Translations under genes and position numbers: made by a program | DNA from: Anaerolineae bacterium | GTDB taxonomy: Bacteria > Chloroflexota > Anaerolineae > 4572-78 > J111 | Assembly: GCA_022071955.1 (NCBI GenBank) | Contig: JAJVIM010000004.1 | Location: 124,001 to 188,000, forward strand | Direction of reading: 5' to 3' | DNA length: 64,000 nucleotides | Notes under the pieces: model-generated | What the model saw: the letters and a program-made list of their open reading frames with translations, nothing else | Told to the model about the DNA's origin: nothing | The model's database searches: none | Shown: in pieces, positions 30,883-39,900 of the stretch | Layout of the letters: each line of letters opens with the position of its first letter | Numbering within the stretch: position 1 is the first letter of the stretch

Positions 30883-31770
30883 ATGGCACGAGAACGATTG
30901 AAACTTGAGTATATCCGGCTCAGCGTGGCGGCCGGGTGGGAATGGCAGCTCAATCCGAAGCTGCACGATATGGCCAAAATCAAAGAGGCCATTGTCAAAT
31001 ATGGTTTCCAGAAACCGCCGAAGTTTGACCCGACTCTGAATGATAGTCAGGGCGGGTTAGTTTACGGCAACGGCCGGACCAAAGCCCTGGTTGAACTGCA
31101 AGCTGAAGGTGTTGAAATCCCGGCCGGGATTATGACCGCCAAAGATGACGGCGAATGGTGTGTCCCGGTCGTGTTCGGTATCGACGCCAGCAGCCAGACG
31201 GCAGCCATGCGGCTGGCCGTGGATCACAACAACCTGACCCTGGCCGGTGGAGTGCTTAATGGCCTGGACGCCGCCAAGATGTACGACATCGAAGGCTACA
31301 ACCGGGTGCTCGACATGCTCAAAACCGAGGAGGCCGTGCCGGTCACCGTCTCTAACGATGAGTTGGACCTGCTGCTATCCAGGGTGACCGCCGCCACGAC
31401 GATTGTCGAAAATGGCGATAACGGTGTGGGGAATGACATCTTTGCCGCGGCGGGGGATGCCTTTGCCGCCATGCTGGCCGGGAACGAGGACACCGGCAGC
31501 GGGAGTGACGATGATGACGATGAGGGCGGCGAGCTGGGGCCGGACGATGATGGCGATGAGGGCGGCGAAACGAAGGGACAGGGAGTCGTTGAGGCAGCCA
31601 ATACGGTGGTAATGATCGGCAAATACAACTTCCCGATGGGCCGGGAAGAGTTCCTGGAGCTTGAAGAATCTATCCGGCAGATGGTCGGCTTCGGCAAAGG
31701 CGATGTTGAGACCGAATTGCAGCGGCGGCTGGGGCTGTACGAAATCATTCAGGCCGGACAGGAAGCGTAA
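30883..31770 (+). CDS. ParB/Srx-like protein B with acidic linker (295 aa)
   Basis: A paralogue of protein A: NPKLHDMAKIKEAIVKYGF, PPKFDPTL, and VYGNGRTKALVELQ. Residues about 195-235 are an acidic, low-complexity linker (GSDDDDDEGGELGPDDDGDE). After it comes the same small C-terminal domain (KYNFPMGREEFLELEESIRQ). The structured RNA lies immediately upstream. Duplicate genes with an added acidic linker suggest two subunits or two functions, perhaps in terminase recruitment. Confidence 0.75.
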   Translation: MARERLKLEYIRLSVAAGWEWQLNPKLHDMAKIKEAIVKYGFQKPPKFDPTLNDSQGGLVYGNGRTKALVELQAEGVEIPAGIMTAKDDGEWCVPVVFGIDASSQTAAMRLAVDHNNLTLAGGVLNGLDAAKMYDIEGYNRVLDMLKTEEAVPVTVSNDELDLLLSRVTAATTIVENGDNGVGNDIFAAAGDAFAAMLAGNEDTGSGSDDDDDEGGELGPDDDGDEGGETKGQGVVEAANTVVMIGKYNFPMGREEFLELEESIRQMVGFGKGDVETELQRRLGLYEIIQAGQEA

Positions 31771-31774
31771 GCCA

Positions 31775-33466
31775 ATGGCTCTGAGCGACGCAAGCAAAAA
31801 ACAGGTCAAAAGCCAGGTGGCCGAACTCCGGCAGCGCAAAGCTAAACTTGAAAAAGAGCAGCAGAAAAAAGAACGCGATGAGCAGCGGCGCAAGGAAGCC
31901 GAAGCGCGGCGGCTGGCCAGGCAGAAAGTCTCCCCAATCAAGTTGGTTGCGCACGATACGGTCAACCCGTCCACCTACAACCCGCGCATCTCCGACCCGG
32001 AACGGCTGGATATGATCGAGTTATCGTTGCGTAAGCTCGGTTTTTTGTTGCCTTTATTCGCCGACAAAAGCGGCGAGTTGTCGTCCGGGCACCAGCGGCA
32101 TCTGGTGGCGGGGCGGATGGGGGTCAAGATGATCCCCGTCCGTTTCTTTCAGAGCGATTTACCTATCCAGAAGCGCAAGGCGCTCAACATCATTTTTAAC
32201 CGGGCCACGAACGATATGGACATCACGGTCACCAGCGCCAGGCTGACCGAGCGGCTGAAAGCGGCTGACATCCACAAGCTGGCCGAAAAAGTGCCGGACA
32301 AGAAGATTGGCGAGCCGGAGTTCTACCGCTGCATGAACCCGGAGATGATGCCCATTCAGCCACTGCTCAAGGCCAACTCCGGCGAATGGGTAACGTATGC
32401 CCGCAACATCACCTGGGCGCTGCGCAAGTACGGCGTCATGATGCCGATCATCATCGACCCTGATTTGAAAGTGGTCAATGGGATCGGCCGGCTGGAGTAT
32501 CTGGCCGAAACTCACGCCGAAGAAGTGCCGGTCATCCGCCTGAGTTACGAGGAGGCGGCGCTGGCCGAAGCGATGTTGAATTATCTGACGATGGACTTCG
32601 ACATCAAAAGTCGCTTTGCCGATTACCTGCGCCACAACTCCTTTCGCCGGTCGCGAGTCACCCCGCCCCAGGTCCACATGGGCTATGGTTTCACTTTTGT
32701 GGTCATGCCCAACGAACACCCTGACCGCTTTTTCCTGACCAATCCCGAACACATTACCGCCTGGGAACGCGAGCATGGCCGCTCGATTCTTGACTTCGGC
32801 GCGGGCCGGATGAAAGAGGTTAAGAACCTGCGGCAAGCCGGGTTCGATGTGGACGCCTTTGAGCCGTATGTGATCCTGGAAGGCGACACCATCGACCACG
32901 ACGCCAGCGTCAAGATGAACTCGCAGTTTCTGGACGTGGCGGCCAGCGGCAAGCAATGGGACAGCATCTTTCTGACGGCGGTGATGAACTCGGTGCCGTT
33001 TTTCGAGGACCGGGTGCATATCGTCCGCATTCTCGCCGGGCTGGCCCAGAACGCCACCGTCTACTCGTCGGCGGTAAGCAACCGCAGCGGCGCATGGAAA
33101 AACTACATGGGCCGCAAGGGGCTGGACAAAACCAGCCAGAGTGACCACGGCTTCATTCTGGACTATGAGCCGAATATGAAGCTGGGCGACCTTCTGGCCG
33201 CGCCGAAGGCCCAGAAGTATCACTCGATGGAGGAGTGGGAGGCGCTGTGGAATCTCTTCTTTGAAGAGGTCAAGACCGGCTACTACATGAGCCAGGTCGT
33301 GACGGTTATCTGCCGCAAACCGAAACCTATCGACCGCTGCGAGTTGGCCAAGAGCCTCGATTTTGAATTCGACCTGCCCTACCCCGGCGACCTGCGGATG
33401 GGGCTGGCCAAGAAAGCGCGCTGGGCCTTTGGGCAGCGGTTAGGAATTGATTTCGAGGATTGCTGA
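31775..33466 (+). CDS. Coiled-coil/tandem ParB-like/SAM-methyltransferase fusion (563 aa)
   Basis: Residues 1-55 are a charged coiled coil (ELRQRKAKLEKEQQKKERDE). Two ParB-like boxes follow: SSGHQRHLVAGRMGVKMIPV (about 100) and VVNGIGRLEYLAET (about 235). From about 330 there is a SAM-methyltransferase core: ILDFGAGRMKEVKNLRQAGF (motif I), VDAFEPYV (motif II), and a DSIFLTAVMNSVPFFEDR strand. No catalytic DPPY/NPPY is visible, so base specificity is unknown. ATG 31775 is preferred over an upstream frame. ParB-methyltransferase fusions occur in phage packaging neighbourhoods. It overlaps the small terminase by one base. Confidence 0.75.
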   Translation: MALSDASKKQVKSQVAELRQRKAKLEKEQQKKERDEQRRKEAEARRLARQKVSPIKLVAHDTVNPSTYNPRISDPERLDMIELSLRKLGFLLPLFADKSGELSSGHQRHLVAGRMGVKMIPVRFFQSDLPIQKRKALNIIFNRATNDMDITVTSARLTERLKAADIHKLAEKVPDKKIGEPEFYRCMNPEMMPIQPLLKANSGEWVTYARNITWALRKYGVMMPIIIDPDLKVVNGIGRLEYLAETHAEEVPVIRLSYEEAALAEAMLNYLTMDFDIKSRFADYLRHNSFRRSRVTPPQVHMGYGFTFVVMPNEHPDRFFLTNPEHITAWEREHGRSILDFGAGRMKEVKNLRQAGFDVDAFEPYVILEGDTIDHDASVKMNSQFLDVAASGKQWDSIFLTAVMNSVPFFEDRVHIVRILAGLAQNATVYSSAVSNRSGAWKNYMGRKGLDKTSQSDHGFILDYEPNMKLGDLLAAPKAQKYHSMEEWEALWNLFFEEVKTGYYMSQVVTVICRKPKPIDRCELAKSLDFEFDLPYPGDLRMGLAKKARWAFGQRLGIDFEDC

Positions 33467-34170
33467 TGGCAGGCAAGTCACGAGTCGAATGGTCTGACCT
33501 GGACCCGCTGGAACAAATCCCGGAAGAGTCCCCCAAAGCCAATCAAGCCTTGTTTGACTACGCCATGATGGGCCTGAACCGCAATTTGCGGCGGCTGGTC
33601 AAACGCTACGAGGAAGAGTACGAGTTATCCCAACGGGGCGAAGCCGCCGAGCCGCCGACGCGCTGGTGGGCGACAATTGCCCGCTGGTCGCGGGAGTATG
33701 CCTGGGTAGCCAGAGTGCAAGCCTGGGAGGACCTGGAGCGCAAGCGACGGATTGCCCGCCGCCGCGAACGTATCGAGCAATGGGAGGATGACGCCTGGGA
33801 TCTGTCGCAGCAGTTGGCGGGTAAAGCCCGACAGATGCTCAAGTTCCCACTGGCCCGGCAGGAGGTTGAGGATGGTAAAACCATCATTCTGCCTGCCAAC
33901 TGGAATTTTGATACGCTGGCGCGGGCGCTGCAAACCGCCGACAAGCTGGCTCGCCTGTCCACCGGCACCGAGACCGAGATTATTGGTGGGCTGGGCGACT
34001 GGCGCGATGCGTTGCCACCGGGCGTGACGGCCAGGGACGTGGAGGCGCTGCTGGAGGAGCTGACGGCCAACATCATTGGCGACGTGGCCGAGCAGATGGC
34101 CAACAGCGATGAGTACGAACAGGAGGCCGATGGTGCAGAAAGCGATGGTGTGCCGGACGGTGAGGCGTAG
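33466..34170 (+). CDS. terS: Terminase small subunit candidate (234 aa)
   Basis: Directly upstream of the large terminase. N-terminal helical DNA-binding-like region (FDYAMMGLNRNLRRLVKRYE, then WWATIARWSREYAWVARVQA), central charged coiled coil, and an acidic tail (EQEADGAESDGVPDGEA). No HTH motif is unmistakable, so assignment rests mainly on position, length and helical make-up. It starts at the TGATG overlap with the ParB-methyltransferase fusion. Confidence 0.65.
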   Translation: MAGKSRVEWSDLDPLEQIPEESPKANQALFDYAMMGLNRNLRRLVKRYEEEYELSQRGEAAEPPTRWWATIARWSREYAWVARVQAWEDLERKRRIARRRERIEQWEDDAWDLSQQLAGKARQMLKFPLARQEVEDGKTIILPANWNFDTLARALQTADKLARLSTGTETEIIGGLGDWRDALPPGVTARDVEALLEELTANIIGDVAEQMANSDEYEQEADGAESDGVPDGEA

Positions 34171-35733
34171 ATGTTTGACCGCCAGCAAAAAACTGCTGTA
34201 CCGGGCTGGTTTCGGGAATGGGTTAAAAACAACCCTGACGCGGAACTGGCGTTGCGGCAAGCCCTGCGGCAGCAGGTGGCGGAACGGTTTAACGAAACAT
34301 CCAATTTCAATGAGTTTATTGACGCGGCCAGAGCGCGGCGGCGTTTTATCGACTTTGTCCCTTACACCTATCCCCAATATGTGGTCGAGCCTTTTAACGA
34401 GCTGGTGGGAGAAACCCTTGACGCCGTCATAGCCGGCGACATCCGGCGTTTGATGATCTTTGCCCCGCCCCAGCACGGTAAAAGCCAACTTGTTTCCGTC
34501 CATTTTCCGGCCTATTGGCTGGGCCATTACCCCAACGAGCCGGTGATTCTGTCCAGCTACGCGGGCAGTCTGGCCGAGAGCAAAAGCCGCCAGACCAGAG
34601 CCATCGTCGAAAGCGTCGAATACCGGCGCTTGTTTCCTGCGGTGCGAACAAATCCCCGTTCGCGGTCGGTCTCTCGCTGGGAGGTATATCGGCGGCGGGG
34701 TAGCCTGTTGGCGGTGGGCGTTGGCGGCGCGATTACTGGCCACGGGGCGCGGCTGGGGATCATCGACGACCCGTTTGCCAGTTGGGCCGACGCGATGCGC
34801 CAGACCCAGCGGGACCGCATCTGGGATTGGTGGCGCGGCACGTTTCGTACCCGTATCTGGGAAAACGGGGTCATCGTGCTGATTATGACCCGCTGGCATC
34901 AGGACGATCTGGGCGGGCGGCTGCTCAATGAAGGCGGCGACAGGTGGCACGTGCTGCGCCTGCCGGCGATGGCCGAGTCGCAGGAAGAACGTGACCAAAA
35001 CAACAAATTCCTGAATCTGCCGCTGGGTCTGCTCGACCCCCTTGGCCGCAAGGAAGGCGAGCCGCTGGCTCCGCAGCGCTTCTCGGCGGAAGCGCTGGCC
35101 GAGATCAGGAGCGAGGTCGGGATTAACGCCTGGGCCGCCGAATACCAGGGCGTGCCGCGCCCCAGCGAAGGTAGCCGTTTCAAGCGAAACTGGTTCCAGA
35201 TTGTGGAAGAAGTGCCACGCCGCGGTGAACGGGTGCGCTTCTGGGACCGGGCGGCCGGGACCGGCCCCACCGCGGACTATACGGCCGGGGTGCTTATCTG
35301 CAAGGCGGAGGATGGGCTGTACTACATCGAGGATGTGGTTCACGGTAAATTTAGCCCGTTTGAGGCCCAAAATGTCATCCTGCAAACCGCCCAGATGGAT
35401 GCGGATAAGTACAACAACACCGTTGAAATCTGGGTTGAGCAGGAACCAGGATCGGGCGGCAAGGAAGCCGCCGACACCATTACCCGGCTGCTGGCCGGTT
35501 TCCCGGTTAAGGCGCACCGGGCCAGTGGTAGCAAAATCGTCAACGCCGAGCCGTTTGCCGCCCAGGCCGAGGCCGGAAACGTGCGGGTCAAACGGGCCGA
35601 TTGGAATAGCGCCTACATCGAAGAGATGACTGCCTTCCCCTTCGGCCGGAATGATGATCAGGTAGACGCGACGGGCGGGGCGTTCAACAAGTTGCACAAA
35701 GAACGTGCGTTCAGCCTTGGCTTTATTGGTTGA
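34171..35733 (+). CDS. terL: Terminase large subunit (520 aa)
   Basis: Packaging motor and headful or site-specific nuclease. The ATPase has the adenine-binding and Walker A region MIFAPPQHGKSQLVSVHFPA (about residues 94-113), Walker B LGIIDDPFA (about 194), and the coupling motif VIVLIMTRWHQDDLGGRL. The RNase H-like nuclease domain has FWDRAAGTGPTADYTAGVL (first Asp), VEQEPGSGGKEAADTITRLL (second acidic cluster) and DDQVDATGGAFNKL (terminal acidic residues). Length and motif order are typical of phage TerL (Terminase_6 type). It fixes this window as a phage genome. Confidence 0.95.
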   Translation: MFDRQQKTAVPGWFREWVKNNPDAELALRQALRQQVAERFNETSNFNEFIDAARARRRFIDFVPYTYPQYVVEPFNELVGETLDAVIAGDIRRLMIFAPPQHGKSQLVSVHFPAYWLGHYPNEPVILSSYAGSLAESKSRQTRAIVESVEYRRLFPAVRTNPRSRSVSRWEVYRRRGSLLAVGVGGAITGHGARLGIIDDPFASWADAMRQTQRDRIWDWWRGTFRTRIWENGVIVLIMTRWHQDDLGGRLLNEGGDRWHVLRLPAMAESQEERDQNNKFLNLPLGLLDPLGRKEGEPLAPQRFSAEALAEIRSEVGINAWAAEYQGVPRPSEGSRFKRNWFQIVEEVPRRGERVRFWDRAAGTGPTADYTAGVLICKAEDGLYYIEDVVHGKFSPFEAQNVILQTAQMDADKYNNTVEIWVEQEPGSGGKEAADTITRLLAGFPVKAHRASGSKIVNAEPFAAQAEAGNVRVKRADWNSAYIEEMTAFPFGRNDDQVDATGGAFNKLHKERAFSLGFIG

Positions 35734-35749
35734 TAGCAGGAGGATGTAA

Positions 35750-35953
35750 GTGGAACTGGATGAAGCAATCAAATGGTGTGAGGCGGTGGGAGCCGCCGTT
35801 AAGTTTTTTAGTTGGCACGGTCACCCGCGGGTAACCGTCCAGGCGTCTGGCGGCTTCCCCGACGCCGAACGTAACACGTTTATCGAGGCGGTCGAGGCTT
35901 GCCGCAAGCAGGAAGAAAACAATCAGCGGTTAATGAAAGGAGCAGGTCAATGA
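35750..35953 (+). CDS. Small hypothetical protein (67 aa)
   Basis: A 67-residue protein with GTG start after GGAGG. Helical (DEAIKWCEAVGAAVKFFSWH). It sits between terminase and the next structural gene with a 4-base overlap. Possibly a terminase accessory factor. Family not recognised. Confidence 0.55.
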   Translation: MELDEAIKWCEAVGAAVKFFSWHGHPRVTVQASGGFPDAERNTFIEAVEACRKQEENNQRLMKGAGQ

Positions 35954-36486
35954 AGCAGTACGAGCCGTTAAATGTGTTGCCGGTCGATTTTCAGGTGAAC
36001 TGGCAGGCGCAGTTGATCCCCAACACGCCGACCACAGAGGGCGTCTTTCGGCTGGTGGACATCCAGCGCACCGCCCCGACCGGCTATCAGGGCCAGCGGT
36101 TGGTTGCGCAGGTGATTGATGAGAATGGCTTCCCGGTGCCGAATGTGCCGGTCGCCTTCGCCTACTCGACGGCCGGCCAGTATCTGGTCAACGAGGAGTT
36201 CAAATGGCGGCCGCCGCTACCCTACCGGGCCGACATTGTCCTCACGTCTGGCGGCGGGCAGGTTGAACACGTACAGGGCAGCGTGGTCCGGCAGGGCGAG
36301 CCGGGCGGCGTGACCGTTTACGTGCTGGACCCGACCATCGCCAGCGACGTGGTCGCCGGGATGGGTATGCTCGCCGATCATACCGGCGTCCGGCTCACCT
36401 TCCAATTACGGCGTAATGGGGTGGTGTCGCTGGCCGAGCGGCTGGCGGCGATTGAGGCGAGATTGGACCGGTTGGAGCAGGCGTAA
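35950..36486 (+). CDS. Beta-domain virion-type protein with coiled-coil tail (178 aa)
   Basis: Residues 45-120 look like an Ig-like/carboxypeptidase-regulatory fold (RLVAQVIDENGFPVPNVPVA), common on phage particles. The last 20 residues (SLAERLAAIEARLDRLEQA) are a short trimer-forming coiled coil. ATGA overlap with the upstream gene. Likely a minor structural or decoration protein. Confidence 0.6.
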   Translation: MKQYEPLNVLPVDFQVNWQAQLIPNTPTTEGVFRLVDIQRTAPTGYQGQRLVAQVIDENGFPVPNVPVAFAYSTAGQYLVNEEFKWRPPLPYRADIVLTSGGGQVEHVQGSVVRQGEPGGVTVYVLDPTIASDVVAGMGMLADHTGVRLTFQLRRNGVVSLAERLAAIEARLDRLEQA

Positions 36487-36496
36487 CCGTAGAGTC

Positions 36497-36597
36497 ACAC
36501 ACCACGATCCCCAAACCGGGAAGTTGGCCAGCAAGCGGTCTTGCCCTGTTTGCTGGCCAAGCCCCGAATGGCTGCTCGACAGGAGTCAAAAAACATG
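36497..36597 (+). pseudogene. Decayed copy of the NPYHDPKxGKF tag between genes
   Basis: In the 156-base gap, one frame still reads HHDPQTGKLASKR, matching YHDPKTGKFAGKQ of the portal copy. The DNA (CCCAAACCGGGAAGTTGGCC) parallels the tag's DNA in the portal and esterase genes. No start or RBS precedes it and the frame ends after the tag. It overlaps an 11-bp perfect hairpin, TTGGCCAGCAA/TTGCTGGCCAA (36524-36534 and 36550-36560). Confidence 0.5.
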
Positions 36598-36642
36598 ACC
36601 GGCGCAACATTTTGTTGCATACGGCAGAAATGAGGCTGGCGA

Positions 36643-36960
36643 ATGCTTGAAAGGAATCTTGAGATCAGAGCGCAGCGCAACATTATGTTGCAGGCGATTG
36701 AACTGTTTGTTTTTATCAGAAGGGAGGGCAAAGTCTGGCTGGGTGAACCGGTAACGATGGCCGAGGTCGATCTCTCCATTTCTGGGGCACCTACGCTCGA
36801 AATCACCCCGGAACAGGCCCAGGTGTTAATGGACGAGTTGTGGAACTGTGGCGTACGGCCATCTGATGTCGGCTCGGCGGGCCAACTGGAAGCGGTCAAG
36901 TACCACCTGGAGGATTTGCGGCGGCTGGTCTTTAACGCTCGGTCGTTGAAGGAGGAGTAA
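36643..36960 (+). CDS. Hypothetical protein before the portal (105 aa)
   Basis: A 105-residue helical protein (ITPEQAQVLMDELWNCGVRP, then GQLEAVKYHLEDLRRLVFNA). Proteins with this SAGQLEA-helix end occur just upstream of portal genes in other phages. A near-palindrome, CAACATTATGTTG, lies over its start, with a close copy, CAACATTTTGTTG, about 70 bases upstream. Function unknown. Confidence 0.65.
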   Translation: MLERNLEIRAQRNIMLQAIELFVFIRREGKVWLGEPVTMAEVDLSISGAPTLEITPEQAQVLMDELWNCGVRPSDVGSAGQLEAVKYHLEDLRRLVFNARSLKEE

Positions 36961-36961
36961 G

Positions 36962-39900
36962 ATGGCATTCTGGGACAGATGGGTGGACGGCTATCTGAAC
37001 AGCCGGGGGTACGTCAAGGCAGATGACGTGCCCCGCGTTTCATTTGAGACCATTTTTTCCGGCGAGTCCGATTCGTCGGATGGGCGGGGGTTGCTCCAGA
37101 CGCTGAGCGATGAAAAAGCGCGGCAACTGGCCATGCAATCGGCCTGGGTCTACAGCAACACCGACCTGATTTCCGGCGAGTTCTCACAGGGCGAGGTACT
37201 GGTTCATGAGGAGAAGGACGGCAAGGATGTTGAATTGCCAGACCACGAGCTAAACGCCGTATTTAAAACACCCAGCCAGAACGAGTTTCTGGACGCCTCA
37301 TTTCTGTGGGGCTACACCGTCACCTGGGCGTTGCTGCGCGGCGAAGCGTATTGGCTGATGAACCTGAACCGGACCGGCAAGGTCGCCGAGATATTGCCGG
37401 TGCCCAGCGACCGGATGGCCCCCATCGCCGACCGCAAAAACTACATCAAGGAATTTCGCTACTATCCTGATGACAACCCCAGAGGCGTGCCGATTCCCAA
37501 AGAGCGGGTGATGTATTGGCGGCGGGTGAACATTAACAGCTACCGCCGCGGCTTCGGACTATTCACCCCCCTCGACCGCCCCATGCAGGCCGAAGATCAG
37601 GCGACCCGCTGGAATCTGGATACGTTCAGCAAAGGCCTGACGCTCCAGACTTTGCTGCTGCTGCCAGCCGATTTACGCGAGGACATCTTTGAGACGGCGC
37701 GGGCGCAAATTGAGCAGCAGTTGGTCCGTGAAAAGAAGCGGTTTATGGTTGCCCGCGGCGGGCAGGTTGACGCCAAAACCATCGGTATGACCCATTCTGA
37801 CGCCCAGTTTATGGCGCTGCGCAATATGGCCCGTGACGAGATTGACCGTATTTTCAACATCCCCGAAGGGTTCTGGTCGGCCAAAGCCAACCGGGCCACG
37901 GCCCAGGCGGCGCGGGCCAATTTTATGGACTTCGCCGTCTGGCCGCTGATGGTCAGCCTCGGCCGGGCCATCAGCGGCCAGATTGTCTGGCGGTATTATG
38001 ACAAAAATCTCAAAGCCAAATTCAGGGACACCCGCCCCACCGACCGGGCAATGGAATTGACCGAGCGGCGCTTCTACTGGTCAATCTATACCCTGGACGA
38101 ATGCCGCAAAGAAATCGGAATGAAACCGATTGGCGGCGAACTGGGCAAGATGCTCTATCCCCATGCGCAACGTTTCAATCCCCAGCAGCAGGGCGGTGGC
38201 GAGGGCGGTGGCAAAGGGCAACCCAAACTGCCGGGCGGTGCAGCGCCGCAACTGCCAGGGCCGGGCGGTGGTGGCGATGAAAGCGGTGGCAAACCGCCGA
38301 CGCCGCCCGGCGCGGCTTACCAGGAGCAGCAGGGCAAGCCTATCGATTCGCCGTTGGGTGATGAAGTTATAGACCAGACCCCGGCCGCGGCAGTTGCGGC
38401 CAAGTCGGTTTGGCCGAGCAGGCAGTATACCAACAACAAGGACGAGGCTATCGCCGACCTGCGGCGATGGCGAGCCAGGGCAGTTAAGATGTGGCAGCGG
38501 GGCGATGACCCGGCTACTTACGATTTTTACAGTCAGCACATCCCCGGCTATCTGGTCGATGAAATCAAGGCCGGATTGGAGACCGTGGCCATGCTCGATG
38601 AGGTTCATAAGCTGTTCGGCGGGGCGGAGGCCTATTTACGCGGAAAAAAAGCCCTGGCGCTTCTTCCCCGCGGCGGGGGGGAAGCGCTGCCTGACCTGCT
38701 GACGGTAGCCGATTTGACCGACGCTGATTTTGTGCGGGTGGTCAAAATCTGGGATGAGCTTATGCCCGAATGGGCCGGGTTACTGGGTGCCCCCGAAGAA
38801 GCCGCCGAGTCGGTCGAAGTAGATACGGCCAAAGCGTTTGAGACCCATCGCTATGTACTGGTAGGCGACATCAAGGCCGCCCCCATCTGGGAGTGGAACA
38901 CCAAACTGCGCCGGTATCGCAACACCAAGACCAAGAAGATTATCGGCGCGGCCCAGATGGTCGAACTGCGCGACACCTTCATTGAGCGCCAGCAACAGCG
39001 CGTCGCCGATCTGGCCGGGCGATTGGTCCGGGAAGAGATTACTGTTCAGGAGTGGGCGCTGGCCCAGCGGGAGATTATCAAAGAGACCTATCTGGCGCAA
39101 TATGGCATGGCGGTGGGGGGGCGGCAAAAGATGCTCCCCCGCGACTATGGCCGGATAGGGGCGGAATTGCGCGGCCAGTACAAGTACCTCTCCGATTTTG
39201 CCGAGGAAATCAGAAGCGGCGCGTTTGCGGCGGCCACCCCTGATGGTCTGTCAAACCGGATCGCTCACCGGGCCAACCTCTATATCGGCAGCAGTGTGCG
39301 TTCCTTTGAGAAGGGGCGCGTTGCTACCTACGGCGACGAGCTGTACGACGCCCTGCCCCAGGTGCCCGGCGACGGCGAGACGGCCTGCATGACCCAATGC
39401 CGTTGCTCACTGCGCATCGAGGAAACCGGCACCGAATACCACGTCTTTTGGGTTCTGGACAAAAACGCCGAGCATTGCGATGACTGCGAACGGTTGTCCA
39501 AAGAGTGGAAACCGTATATTGTGCCCAAGATTATCGAGGGCAAGGCTGTCGTGAAAGCAAATCCGTACCACGACCCCAAAACCGGGAAGTTCGCCGGAAA
39601 ACAGGGCGGCAAGCGGTACACGCTGGCAGGTGGGGATAAACAGCCGAAAGCGCATTATGTCTCAAACCCGACCTCTCTCCAGAAGATTTACGAGGAATCT
39701 CAGGCGAACCAGCGCAGGGCTGTTGATGAGTACAACAAACGGCTTAAAAATGGCGAGTTACCGGCAGTGGTAAAACCGTTGGTATATGAACCGGCCGAGG
39801 CTCGCATCCCCGGTTTTATGGACCCCAGAACCGGCGACCTGATTGTCTCTACCCGCGGCGGGGCGCACCGCGATATAATTTCCGAAATGATGCCGGGCAA

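Noticed and set aside
33625..35772. 715-codon open frame on the - strand over the terminase genes
   Set aside because: It lies antisense to TerS/TerL, which have clear motifs. GC-rich third positions keep antisense frames open in this genome; the product has no domain-like features.
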